From Flavobacterium oncorhynchi (lineage in GTDB: Bacteria > Bacteroidota > Bacteroidia > Flavobacteriales > Flavobacteriaceae), in the NCBI RefSeq assembly GCF_002217355.1, contig NZ_MUHA01000011.1:1-64000 (forward strand): a stretch of 64,000 nt of DNA, written 5' to 3'. A model generated the notes under the pieces. That model saw only the letters and a list, made by a program, of their open reading frames with translations. It was not told the DNA's origin and did no database searches. This document shows, piece after piece, positions 30,801 through 39,636 of this stretch; the stretch's first letter is position 1; each line of letters begins with the position of its first letter. The translations under genes and the position numbers were made by a program.

Positions 30801-33071
30801 CTAAGAGTTTATAGCATACCAAGTTCTAGATTTTAGTAACGGAATTACTTTAGATTGCGATTGTGCCAAATTTTCCATTAATAATCTTGCAGTTAAATAA
30901 CATATGGTAGATTCTGCACCTTGATTTAAGTTTACATTTTCTTTTTCAAGACCGTCGTAACCACCGCCGCTTACCGGGTTATACATAATTTGGTTTAAAT
31001 GATTTTTTCCTAAAAACCAATTAAAGGCAGTTTTCATTTTATGTTTATATTCTGGAAACTTAAACGCATTGTAAAATGCATTTAAAGTTTGTATGGTATA
31101 AGACACATCAATAGGCTGTTCTCCAAAATGCTTTGGATCTGAGCCTTTTTGATACCATCCTTGATTTGAAATTACTTTAAAATTCTTGTTGACAAACATT
31201 TTTGATATTAAAAAATCCAATGAATCCATTGCAATTTTTTTATAAATAGGCTTATTGGTTATTTGATAAGCATACAACATCGATTCTGGGAGAATCCCAT
31301 TAGCGTAGGTTAAATAATTTTCAAACCATTTCCATTCATCAGTGGCTGTGCTTTCATAATTGGTTAGTAATTTTGAGTTCAGTTTATGTATAATGGCAGC
31401 CACATATAAGTTTGGAACTGTATTATGGTATAAATACAGTCCTTTTGTGGCAAAACCTATTGCTCTTGGAGATGTAATGTTTTCTGCAGATTTTAATGCA
31501 TGCAGCAAGCATTTTTCGGCTTTTTTTGAAATACTCTCAGGAAGTATTGCAGCATTAGAAATAACAGTTCCTAAAGCCCAAATAGCTCTTGCATTTGAAT
31601 CTTCTAAATTAACTTCGGCATTTTGTTCGATATGATCGCGGTAATCCTGATCGACATAATTAATAAAATTTCCTTTTGGTTTTTGACATCTTTCTATGAA
31701 ATCCAAATAAATCAAAATGTAGGGAAGGTCGCTTTTATCCTCTGTTAACTTATAATGCATACAAAATGCAATTAGGGCGCGAGAATTATCATCTAAAGTA
31801 TATCCAGATTCTAGATCAGGAATAGAAATTTTACTAAACTGTATGATACCTAGGTCTGTTGTTAATTTTTTAATATGTTTTAATTGTATTTTAGGATAAC
31901 TGTATTTAATTTCAGCCGGTTTTTCAATTAGTTTTTTGTAAGTGTTCATGTGAATTATTGCCGTATTTTCCCAAGATGAGGCTCTGGTTTTTCTAAAGGC
32001 ATTGATTCCCATTTCGTGTCTTAGATTTTCATTCGAAATTAATTTAAGAGTCGATTCGGCAAACTGATCAACATTTCCAATATCGACCAAAACCCCGCAA
32101 TCTGAAGTTAGAACTTCTCTCGTATGCGGAATTTTTGAAGCTACCATTGGGCAGGCACAACTCATTGCGTATGAAAAAGTGCCGCTTACCGCTTGGTTTG
32201 GATCTTTTGAAGTAAACAAATAAATATCAGTAGCTTTTAAATAATCTAAAAGTTCATCAGTATCTAAATACTTATTGATAAAACGAACATTATCTTTTAA
32301 GTTCAAATCTTCAACAAGTGCTTCAAGTTTATTTCGGTACGCATCAACACCGTCTTTAATTAAATTTGGATGCGTTTTTCCAATTATCAAGTAAAGTACA
32401 TTTGGCTCTTTTTTAATGATTTTAGCCAAAGCCTGTAAACCAGTTTCGATATTCTTTCCTTCACCAAGTAATCCAAAGGTTGATAAAACTAATTTGTCTT
32501 GAATATCATATTTTGCTTTAGCTTGATAGGGAGTTTCATAAATTACAATATGTGTTCCGTGGGGTACAGTTGTTATCATGCCTTCGGAAATATCATATTC
32601 TCTGATTAGAATTTCTTTGGACTGATTTGTCATTACAAAAACGGACTTACTATAGCTTAGAAGTAATTTTACAAAAGTTCTTAATTCGTCATTCGGATTT
32701 GGAATAACACTATGGAAAGTAAAGGTTATGGGTTTTTTAATTGTATTTAAAAAAAATAATAAATGATCTCCATATTGACCGCCAAATAAACCAAATTCAT
32801 GTTGAATATGAACTAACTTTATCTTTTCATCTTTATTGATTTCGTTGGCAGCTTTAGCATAATCATCTTTGTTTTTTGTGTTTAAGGTAAAAGCTTGTGT
32901 TGGTTTTGTGTTGGGTTTATCGACCAATTCGCAAATTTCGCAGGTAATCGATTTGCCAAAAACATCGGTAATGCCTTTAATAGTATCTTGAGTATAAGTT
33001 GCGATTCCGCATTGCGTGGGTGGAAAAGTGGAGAGAAAAACTATTTTTGATTTATTTGATATCGTCTTCAT
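30801..33071 (-). CDS. two-domain glycosyltransferase (GT4-like plus C-terminal helical toroid)
   Basis: The 756-aa protein opens with a GT-B fold of the GT4 type (about 1-375): STFPPTQCGIATYTQ with the glycine-containing donor loop, VPHGTH, STFGLLGEGKN, the DIYLFTSKDPNQAVSGTF segment with the acceptor Glu region, and SCACPMVAS. The rest (about 400-750) is Trp/Tyr-rich and repeats helical pairs such as SNARAIWALGTVI and TDEWKWFENYLTYANGILPES, as in (alpha/alpha)6 glycoside-processing enzymes. No signal peptide is visible, so it is cytoplasmic. A role in making a mannose-containing glycan is plausible but unproven. Confidence 0.82.
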   Translation of the reverse strand: MKTISNKSKIVFLSTFPPTQCGIATYTQDTIKGITDVFGKSITCEICELVDKPNTKPTQAFTLNTKNKDDYAKAANEINKDEKIKLVHIQHEFGLFGGQYGDHLLFFLNTIKKPITFTFHSVIPNPNDELRTFVKLLLSYSKSVFVMTNQSKEILIREYDISEGMITTVPHGTHIVIYETPYQAKAKYDIQDKLVLSTFGLLGEGKNIETGLQALAKIIKKEPNVLYLIIGKTHPNLIKDGVDAYRNKLEALVEDLNLKDNVRFINKYLDTDELLDYLKATDIYLFTSKDPNQAVSGTFSYAMSCACPMVASKIPHTREVLTSDCGVLVDIGNVDQFAESTLKLISNENLRHEMGINAFRKTRASSWENTAIIHMNTYKKLIEKPAEIKYSYPKIQLKHIKKLTTDLGIIQFSKISIPDLESGYTLDDNSRALIAFCMHYKLTEDKSDLPYILIYLDFIERCQKPKGNFINYVDQDYRDHIEQNAEVNLEDSNARAIWALGTVISNAAILPESISKKAEKCLLHALKSAENITSPRAIGFATKGLYLYHNTVPNLYVAAIIHKLNSKLLTNYESTATDEWKWFENYLTYANGILPESMLYAYQITNKPIYKKIAMDSLDFLISKMFVNKNFKVISNQGWYQKGSDPKHFGEQPIDVSYTIQTLNAFYNAFKFPEYKHKMKTAFNWFLGKNHLNQIMYNPVSGGGYDGLEKENVNLNQGAESTICYLTARLLMENLAQSQSKVIPLLKSRTWYAINS

Positions 33072-33687
33072 GGGAGTTCTGTTTAAATTTAGTTAATAAG
33101 TCTTTTAGGATTAGTGAATCCATTTTAATTTTAGTAGCGGCAATATTTTAGGAGTTGTCAAAAACAATTCTCCTAACACAGAAAATAACATAGTCTGCAT
33201 ACGTGTTTTTAACGCAGCAATCTAGAGGTTTAGTAATTGGTGTTTAGTTTCGAAATTAATTTCGAAAGAGCATTTGGCTCAAATAATGCAATGCAGGCTT
33301 ATTAGACTTAGTTTTTGTTTTTGTTACCGTTTGATGAATCAAGCGTTAGTTAACAGAAATGGTAATAAAGAAAAAATATGATGACTAGTTTTATAATTAA
33401 AGTTAGGTTTTAAGCTGATTAGAAGGTTGAATATTCTTCAAAAAACCTATAAAAATTATAAACCAAGTCTATATTTTCTTTACATAATACAATTGAACCG
33501 GTGAAAGTAAATTGTGTATCAAATAGAAGTTTCTTGTTGTTTTTTTTAAATCAACAGAACATTTTATTTTAGTTTTAATAAAAGTATGATTCTTTTTTGA
33601 AATGAAAAGCTAAAATTTTGATAATTCTTTTTTTAATGTAAGTTTTTGATAGTCAGTTTTCTAGTTTTTGATTTTAGAATTGAAAAA
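33072..33687. other. 616-base AT-rich gap, no gene seen
   Basis: The stretch upstream of the glycosyltransferase gene has stops in all frames and no RNA gene or repeat that I can recognise. It must hold the glycosyltransferase promoter and the 3' end of the operon on its right. Confidence 0.5.
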
Positions 33688-34152
33688 TTAGCGATAAGTG
33701 TAATGCTTTTTCGTTATAAATGCTATCGGAATGCCAATACAAAATATCAAAATCAATATGGAAAGCAATAAAGGAAAGTCAAACTGTTTCGATGGAAGTT
33801 TAGGAAATGTAATTGGAAGCACAATAAGATTCATCACAATCCAAACAAATATGCCATACAAAATACCAGAAACCATGAAGTTTTTTTGTAGAAAAGGAAA
33901 ATAAGGGTAGATTTTAAAGAAAAAGTAAGCAAAAGAAAAGGCAATAAAATAATGAAGAAGCAAGCCGTATAAAGCCATTTGAGATCCGCCAATGTACGCT
34001 TCCTGTTTAAAAATACCACTGGCAATTGATTGTAGAATTTTTTCGGCTGTTGTTTTATGCAGTACTACAGCATAAATTAAAATTGCTGCCAGAATATCTA
34101 AAGTTCCTGCCAATAAGCCCGAAGATAAAACAGTTCTTGATTTTGATTTCAT
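33688..34152 (-). CDS. small four-helix membrane protein, unknown
   Basis: The 154-aa protein has about four membrane helices (SGLLAGTLDILAAILIYAVV, GLLLHYFIAFSFAYFFF, ILYGIFVWIVMNLIVLP, LLLSILILIFCIGIPIAF) and a basic C-terminus. The N-terminal GLLAGTLDILAA motif is common in a Bacteroidota family of unknown function. It is last in a run of five minus-strand genes with short gaps, 20 bases behind the DinB gene. Confidence 0.65.
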   Translation of the reverse strand: MKSKSRTVLSSGLLAGTLDILAAILIYAVVLHKTTAEKILQSIASGIFKQEAYIGGSQMALYGLLLHYFIAFSFAYFFFKIYPYFPFLQKNFMVSGILYGIFVWIVMNLIVLPITFPKLPSKQFDFPLLLSILILIFCIGIPIAFITKKHYTYR

Positions 34153-34171
34153 AGCATAAATTTTATATGAG

Positions 34172-34681
34172 TTAAATTTTCTTTATCGATTTTAAAATTT
34201 TGTTTAATTGATTTGTGTGACGCTTTGTATGAACGAGTACAAAATTAATCCACTCGTAAATCGTGAATTTGTCGAAACCAGGAACTTGAAAATCATGACA
34301 AGTTAAAGTTAAATCATATTTTTCAGCCGAATCTAATAAATCGAATTCAATTTTATGAAGTTTTTCAGTAAGCGCTTTTTTATCGTAGTCTTTTTTTTCG
34401 GGCTGTAAAAATATTGGAGCATCCATTTTTATGTCGAAGTTTAAAAAAAGAGCTTCAAGATCCTTGACTTTTTCTTCGGGATTTCGAGTTGTTTTCTCCG
34501 TTTTTCCTGCAAAAAGTTCGGGATAACCAGAGCCAGCCAATACAATATGCTGTACGGTTTGTCCTGCTGTCCAGCTCCCTTCATATGGAGTTTTATTTAC
34601 CTCATTTTCAGAGAATGACGAAAATATTTCGTTTAAATCATGAAAAGTTTGAACTATATTTTGTTTAACTGCTGCTTTCAT
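34172..34681 (-). CDS. DinB-like metalloprotein (four-helix bundle)
   Basis: The 169-aa protein matches the DinB/YfiT fold. The metal-binding His positions are visible in TVQHIVLAG and in LVHTKRHTNQLNKI near the C-terminus, with the bundle helices between. Such enzymes use a Zn or Ni site and often act in thiol-dependent transfer reactions. The substrate is unknown. It follows the VOC gene by 22 bases. Confidence 0.78.
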   Translation of the reverse strand: MKAAVKQNIVQTFHDLNEIFSSFSENEVNKTPYEGSWTAGQTVQHIVLAGSGYPELFAGKTEKTTRNPEEKVKDLEALFLNFDIKMDAPIFLQPEKKDYDKKALTEKLHKIEFDLLDSAEKYDLTLTCHDFQVPGFDKFTIYEWINFVLVHTKRHTNQLNKILKSIKKI

Positions 34682-34703
34682 ATTTTTAACCTTTAAGTGA
34701 TTA

Positions 34704-35075
34704 CTATACTGATGTTATCCACCAAGTATTCCCGAACGGATCTGTTACACCGCAAGTTCTCCCATAATCCTGATTACTTAAACCCATTAATGAAACGGCT
34801 CCATTTTCTAAAGCCTTTTTATAAGTTTCATCAGCATTAGGGACATAAACAAACAAATTTGCGGTTTGTTTGGGCCAGTCTGTGACTTCATCGGTAAACA
34901 TTATGGTACTTCCATTTAAAGTAATTTCGGCATGCATAATGGTTCCATCTTCGCGTAGTGCCTTAGTATTTGTTTCTGTTGCTCCAAAAACGGTTTTCGT
35001 AAAATCAATAAATTTTGATGCGCCCGGTAAAATTAAATAGGGCATTATGGTTTGATGTTCTGCCGGAATATTCAT
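34704..35075 (-). CDS. VOC-family (glyoxalase/PhnB-like) protein
   Basis: The 123-aa protein has the PhnB-like repeat pattern: MPYLILPGASKFIDFTKTVFGA, ALREDGTIMHAEITLNGSTIMFTDE, then the second repeat ending GRTCGVTDPFGNTWWIT. The single-repeat length fits a dimeric VOC protein. The activity cannot be inferred. It is in a small operon with DoxX- and DinB-type genes. Confidence 0.8.
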   Translation of the reverse strand: MNIPAEHQTIMPYLILPGASKFIDFTKTVFGATETNTKALREDGTIMHAEITLNGSTIMFTDEVTDWPKQTANLFVYVPNADETYKKALENGAVSLMGLSNQDYGRTCGVTDPFGNTWWITSV

Positions 35076-35152
35076 TTTGCGGTATTTTAAAAATTTGGAT
35101 TTTAAAATTACAAATTTTTATTGTATTATTTTGTAATTCAGTTAATTATGAT

Positions 35153-35365
35153 TTAAGGAAGCACTTCGCAATGAAAACCGTAAGAGTTTACAAGCTCTAT
35201 TATTTTGTGATTTAAAATTTTGGAATCGTTAACTCGCAGGATTTTATCACAATCTTCAAGATCAAAATTGATAGCGCTGTTAGGAAAATGCTCAAGAAGT
35301 TTTCCTACAATCATTACTGATTGCTCAACTTCTTGAACATTTGTTTTGAAAACTTCTATCATCAT
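35153..35365 (-). CDS. conserved small hypothetical protein (70 aa)
   Basis: The product reads like a ferredoxin-type fold: VFKTNVQEVEQSVMIVGKLL as helix, FPNSAINFDLEDCDKILRV as strands, and IIELVNSYGFHCEVLP at the end. This small protein is widespread in Flavobacteria, where it is sometimes labelled a methyltransferase without support. It lies 9 bases after the DoxX gene, so is probably co-transcribed. Confidence 0.65.
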   Translation of the reverse strand: MMIEVFKTNVQEVEQSVMIVGKLLEHFPNSAINFDLEDCDKILRVNDSKILNHKIIELVNSYGFHCEVLP

Positions 35366-35374
35366 TAGCGGATT

Positions 35375-35755
35375 TTATAAAGCGATATTTTTATAACGCT
35401 CAATTTTATGATAATAGGTATAAGAAACAGCCAAAATGACTAAAAAGATTAATGGAAAGAAACCTTGAAAGCCAATTCCGTCAACCGCAAAATGGCTGAT
35501 TGAAGCGAATATAAAATCGAAACCAAATCCGGCATAAGCCCATTCTTTTACATTTTTAGGAACTGACGGAATCACTAAAACCAAAACACCCAAGATTTTA
35601 AAAATGACTAATGCACTACCAAAATACTCTGGATAACCTAAATGTCTGATTCCTTCCTTAGCCAGTTCTGTCTGAGAAGTTAAAGCCGGCATAACGCCTT
35701 CGAATAAAAAAATAATAATTGTCGTAACCCAAAAAATAATTTTTGCTTTTTTCAT
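35375..35755 (-). CDS. DoxX-family membrane protein
   Basis: The 126-aa protein has four membrane helices and the DoxX motifs KEGIRHLGYPEYFGSALVIFKILGVLVLVIP and WAYAGFGFDFIFASISHFAVDG. Members are inner-membrane proteins of uncertain redox-related function. It heads a five-gene minus-strand run ending at 33688. Confidence 0.82.
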   Translation of the reverse strand: MKKAKIIFWVTTIIIFLFEGVMPALTSQTELAKEGIRHLGYPEYFGSALVIFKILGVLVLVIPSVPKNVKEWAYAGFGFDFIFASISHFAVDGIGFQGFFPLIFLVILAVSYTYYHKIERYKNIAL

Positions 35756-35967
35756 GTGGTATTTTTTAAATAGTTATCAGTTAATGTATTACAAATGTAA
35801 TGATCTTATATTTCTGATAAAATACACATTTACGACTATTTTAGGGGCATTTACGACAAGATTGTGATTTTAGATTCTTGAAGGTAGATTTTAGATTAAA
35901 AATAGTTTTCGCAAAGTCGCAAGGTTTTATTTTTAAGCCACAGATTAAAAAGATTAAAGGATTTGTT

Positions 35968-36048
35968 TCTCTCAGATTTGGCAGATTAAGCAGATTATTT
36001 ATTTCTTACTTAAAAGTCTAATCTGCTTAATCTGCCAAATCTGAGAGA
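35968..36048. repeat. 30-bp perfect inverted repeat (dispersed hairpin element)
   Basis: The arms 35968-35997 and 36019-36048 are exact inverse copies, with core TTTGGCAGATTAAGCAGATT, and enclose a 21-base loop. Related words (GCAGATTTAAGCAGATT) recur at 37870. The unit sits in the 377-base gap between a GNAT gene and the DoxX operon and looks like a MITE-like repeat, not a terminator. Confidence 0.75.
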
Positions 36049-36132
36049 GGTAAAAAAACTTTGCAACTTAGTTTCTTTATAAGAGATTTAGTTGTTTGAT
36101 TAATTGGAATTTGGATTTTAAAATTTTGGAAT

Positions 36133-36864
36133 TTACGCTAGTTGGTAATTCGTAATCAAAAACAAATCCTCAAAACCCAATCTTGTATAAATGCCTTTTC
36201 CTAAAGCTGAAGCTTGTAATTGTGCATATTCACAGTCAGCATCAATTGCTTTATTGATAGCAAATTTCATGATTTCTTCGGCAAAACCTTTTTTGCGCAT
36301 TTCTGGAATAACGCCGACACCATGAATTCCCATTGTTTTTTCGGTTTGAAAAAGTGTAAGTGTTCCAATTGGTTTTTCTTCAAAATGAACCAGATAAAAC
36401 GCTGCATTTTCGTAATTATGAATCAATGTTTCTTTACTAATAACATAACTAAAAGACAGCGGATAAATATCAGACCAGGTTTTGGCATCTTCTTCATTTA
36501 AAACTCTTTTAAATGTCAGATTGTTTTGAAATGGGATTTTTTCGCCCAGTTTCAAAGCCATAGCCATCAATTGAATTCGAATAGAAAATCCGTTTTTTTC
36601 AAAGATTTCATTTGAATTACTTCCGAAAATGTTCCAATATGGAATAACTAATTTGGGATTTTCTCTCATTGTTTCCATAATCTGCGGAAGATTTTCTTCG
36701 GTAATATCTTCTCGAAACCATAAGCGGTTTGGCCAGCCGGAGTTTGCAATTTGAATGAATTCAAAAGGATCGTTTTTATGATAGGAAAGAAGAGGAGTGG
36801 CAACAGTTCTCCAAAGCGCTGTCAGGTTGTCAATATTGTCTTTGATGAGGGTTGTATTTTTCAT
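36133..36864 (-). CDS. GNAT-family N-acetyltransferase
   Basis: The 243-aa protein has a GNAT domain in its C-terminal half. GTLTLFQTEKTMGIHGVGVIPEMRKKGFAEEIM is the acetyl-CoA-binding strand and loop (V-x-P-x-x-R-x-x-G pattern), followed by AQLQASALGKGIYTRLGFEDL. The N-terminal half is a divergent second repeat. The acceptor is unknown. It lies 72 bases downstream of the Crp/Fnr gene. Confidence 0.8.
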   Translation of the reverse strand: MKNTTLIKDNIDNLTALWRTVATPLLSYHKNDPFEFIQIANSGWPNRLWFREDITEENLPQIMETMRENPKLVIPYWNIFGSNSNEIFEKNGFSIRIQLMAMALKLGEKIPFQNNLTFKRVLNEEDAKTWSDIYPLSFSYVISKETLIHNYENAAFYLVHFEEKPIGTLTLFQTEKTMGIHGVGVIPEMRKKGFAEEIMKFAINKAIDADCEYAQLQASALGKGIYTRLGFEDLFLITNYQLA

Positions 36865-36935
36865 TTTGAATATCGAATTTAAATCTGAAACAAAGATAAA
36901 ATTAGCTTTCCCGAAAAACCTTTACATATGTTGAT

Positions 36936-37541
36936 TTACAAATCTTTTTCCAGGCTTTTTCTAATTCGGCTTAACTGCGTTGGCGTAATTCCCAAATGTG
37001 ATGCAATATGTAACAAAGGCACGCGTTCGGCGATACTTGGATGTTTCTCTAAAAGTTTGAGATATCTTTCGGTTGCGTTTTGCATGACCAAGGCGACTTC
37101 TCTTTGTTCCTTATCAATAATCCAGTTTTTCTCTAAATGGGCGATATAGAAGTTTTTGAGATCGTCATTTTCATTAATCAGCTCCATATATTTTTTATAG
37201 TTGATGTTGATTACAATGGAATCTTCCAAAGCTTCAATTGTAAAATTGGACGGAGTTTGGAGCATCAACGAAACCTTAGAACCAGCAAAATAATTTTCCA
37301 TAAAAAGGTTTTTATTATAAAAATTTCCCTGTTGATCGGTTATAAAAGCTCTTAGAATACCTTTTGCAATGAAATGAAGGTTTTTAGCGATTTCTCCGTT
37401 TTGCAGAAGAATTTCTCCTTTTTTATAGGTTTGGAAATATGTAGTGCTTTCAATCTGTTTCCAGGACTGATCAGAAAGCGGATAGTAACTTTCGATGGTT
37501 TGTTTTAGATTGTTGAGGTATATTTCTGGATTGAAAGTCAT
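36936..37541 (-). CDS. Crp/Fnr-family transcriptional regulator
   Basis: Starting at ATG 37541 (MTFNPEIYLNN) the 201-aa protein has a cyclic-nucleotide-binding-like barrel (TYKKGEILLQNGEIAKNLHFIAKGILRAF), a connecting helix and a short C-terminal helix-turn-helix (LLHIASHLGITPTQLSRIRKSL). The longer start in the same frame runs through a repeat and is unlikely. The effector is unknown; no cAMP-binding signature is evident. Its neighbour GNAT may be a target. Confidence 0.82.
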   Translation of the reverse strand: MTFNPEIYLNNLKQTIESYYPLSDQSWKQIESTTYFQTYKKGEILLQNGEIAKNLHFIAKGILRAFITDQQGNFYNKNLFMENYFAGSKVSLMLQTPSNFTIEALEDSIVININYKKYMELINENDDLKNFYIAHLEKNWIIDKEQREVALVMQNATERYLKLLEKHPSIAERVPLLHIASHLGITPTQLSRIRKSLEKDL

Positions 37542-37554
37542 AGATTGTTTTGGT

Positions 37555-37960
37555 TTTGCCGCAAAGACGCTAAGGCGCAAAGTTTTTATTGTTTATTTTA
37601 AGACACTAGATTTACTATTCAAAAATAAAGAAATAAGCGCAATTTTGTCATTTCGACGAAGGAGAAATCTTCACAAGTAGTTCCGCAATTATTAAAGATT
37701 TCCTGTATGGAGATTCTTGCAGATATTCCTCTTTCATCGTGACAAAAAATGAGAAAAAAACTCTCGCAGATTTTGGAGATTAAGCAGAGAAAATCTTTTT
37801 AATTTGTTAATCCCGATAGTTATCGGGAGCAGAGACGCAAATTTTTTAAGTATTTGTTTCACGCAGATTCTGCAGATTTAAGCAGATTTATTTTTTAAGT
37901 ATAAATAAAAGATCGGCACAAATCTGCTAGAATCTTTTTTAAATCTGCGAGAAACCCAAA
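37555..37960. repeat. cluster of dispersed intergenic repeats
   Basis: The gap holds several repeat words one after another: GCCGCAAAGACGCTAAGGCG (37559-37578), TTGTCATTTCGACGAAGGAG (37645-37664, also at 46041), a small hairpin TCCCGATA-GTT-ATCGGGA (about 37811), and CAGATTCTGCAGATTTAAGC with inverse partners up to 37960. No gene is visible. Confidence 0.6.
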
Positions 37961-38011
37961 AAACTTTTGTGTCCTTTGCGTAAACCATTGCGATCTTTGC
38001 GGTTAAATAAC

Positions 38012-38050
38012 AAAAAACGCCATGAAACCCAAAGGTCTCACAGCGTTTTC
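38012..38050 (-). terminator. terminator of the RND efflux operon
   Basis: AAAAAACGC and GCGTTTT flank a partly paired loop, about 40 bases beyond the last gene of the minus-strand operon. Confidence 0.6.
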
Positions 38051-38090
38051 ATCTCAAAAAATAAATAATTAACGGGTATTGTAACGAGTA

Positions 38091-39509
38091 TTATTTCCAG
38101 CCTCCGCCTAGAGCACGATATAAATCAGTATTAGCGGTTAACTGTTGTCTTTTAAGATCAGCAAGTTCCAATTCGCTTTGTAGTAAATTGGCCTGAGCCG
38201 TTAAAACTTCAAGGTATTCTGCCATACCATTTTTGAATAAAAGGTTGGCGTTTTTAATCGCTTGTTGTAATGTTTTTACTTTTTCTTTTAAGAAAGTTTC
38301 CTGCTGTTGTAATTTCTCTACTTTAACCAAAGCATCTGAAACTTCGCTTACGGCAACCAAAACCGATTGTCTGAAAGTTAAAACTGCCTTTTCTCTTTCT
38401 GCTACAGCGATATTATATTGTGTTTTTAATTTTTTATTATTCAAAAGCGGTTGTGTTAAACCTCCAGCGACAGTTCCAAATAATGAAGCAGGAATGTTGA
38501 ACCAATTGCTGGCTTCAAAAGAGTTTACGCCGCCTTGAGCTGTGATTCTTAAAGCTGGATATAAATCCGCTTTTGTGATTCCTACGTTTGCGTTGGCAGC
38601 TTTAAGAGCCAATTCAGCGCTTTTTACATCAGGTCTTCTGCTTACTAAGGCAGATGGAATTCCAACAGCTGTATTGTGTTTTACCTCAATTGTGCTTAAA
38701 CGAATTGTTCTTTCTTTAGAATTCGGGAAAGAACCAGTCAACACACTTAATGCATTTTCCTGAATCGAAATATTTTGCTCCAATAACGGAATTAATTGCG
38801 CTGAGTTTAATTTCTGTGCTTCAGATTGTTGAATCGCTAAAGTGGTTACTTGACCAGCATCGTATTTTAATTTGATAATATTTGTTGTACTATCATTTAA
38901 ACGCAAATTTTGTCTGGCAATATCCAATTGAGCATCCAGCATTAAAAGATTGTAATATCCTCTTGAAACATTGGCTACAATATTTGTTTGTAATGCTTTC
39001 TTTACTTCTGCAGATTGTAAGTACTCTGCATAAGCGCCTTTTTTCTGATTTCTGATTTTTCCCCAGATATCAGCTTCCCACGAAAGTGAAGCTCCAGCAG
39101 AAAAGTCATCAATATGATTTTGACCTAATGCCTGACCTAAATTCTTGCCTGTAAAACTATTGTCAGACGGATTGCTGGTACTTGCGTTTACTAGTAAATT
39201 AACCTGCGGTACATTTCCCCATTTTGACTGCGTAAAACGGTAATGTGCAATTTCAATGTTCTTTTCGGCAATCTGCAAATCGTTGTTTCTCACAACGGCG
39301 CTGTCGATCAATTTAACAATGTCTTTTTCTGTAAAGAAGTTTTTCCACTCCACATCGGCAATACTGCTTGTATCGTTTGAAACCGATGCATTCCTGAAAT
39401 TCTCAGGAAATGCATCTTTTGGAGTTTCAATATCCTTAGAAACTTTACAGGATATTAAAGTGGTGATCAAAATGGTGATCATCACGATTTTGGTTATATG
39501 ATTTTTCAT
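38091..39509 (-). CDS. outer-membrane efflux lipoprotein (TolC/OprM-like, NodT family)
   Basis: I start at ATG 39509, which gives a lipoprotein signal peptide ending in the lipobox LISC; the longer frame has no signal. The 472-aa protein has the two OEP repeats with long helices: AVVRNNDLQIAEKNIEIAHY, then LLMLDAQLDIARQNL, and NANLLFKNGMAEYLEVLTAQANLLQSEL in the second. SRRPDVKSAELALKAANANVG is the family signature. It forms the outer-membrane channel of the RND pump encoded upstream. It is last in the operon. Confidence 0.88.
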   Translation of the reverse strand: MKNHITKIVMITILITTLISCKVSKDIETPKDAFPENFRNASVSNDTSSIADVEWKNFFTEKDIVKLIDSAVVRNNDLQIAEKNIEIAHYRFTQSKWGNVPQVNLLVNASTSNPSDNSFTGKNLGQALGQNHIDDFSAGASLSWEADIWGKIRNQKKGAYAEYLQSAEVKKALQTNIVANVSRGYYNLLMLDAQLDIARQNLRLNDSTTNIIKLKYDAGQVTTLAIQQSEAQKLNSAQLIPLLEQNISIQENALSVLTGSFPNSKERTIRLSTIEVKHNTAVGIPSALVSRRPDVKSAELALKAANANVGITKADLYPALRITAQGGVNSFEASNWFNIPASLFGTVAGGLTQPLLNNKKLKTQYNIAVAEREKAVLTFRQSVLVAVSEVSDALVKVEKLQQQETFLKEKVKTLQQAIKNANLLFKNGMAEYLEVLTAQANLLQSELELADLKRQQLTANTDLYRALGGGWK

Positions 39510-39519
39510 TAGTGTTTTA

Positions 39520-39633
39520 TTAAATTTCTGTACAAGTATCTTTTCTAGTTTCAAGATCTTTTGAGATTCTGTACGATATATATCCAATGCCGATTATTAT
39601 GGCGACAAGGATTGTTGTGATATAGTTTTCCAT
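39520..39633 (-). CDS. 37-aa single-TM micro-protein within the RND operon
   Basis: The frame starts ATG 39633, four bases after the pump gene's stop, and ends TAA 39522-39520, just before the channel gene. The peptide is MENYITTILVAIIIGIGYIS followed by a basic stretch (YRISKDLETRK) and a polar tail: one membrane helix with a positive inner end. Its position between pump and channel, tight spacing and clean topology support a real gene. It could be a pump-modulating subunit like AcrZ of Escherichia coli, though it has no evident sequence similarity to it. Confidence 0.6.
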   Translation of the reverse strand: MENYITTILVAIIIGIGYISYRISKDLETRKDTCTEI

Positions 39634-39636
39634 ATA

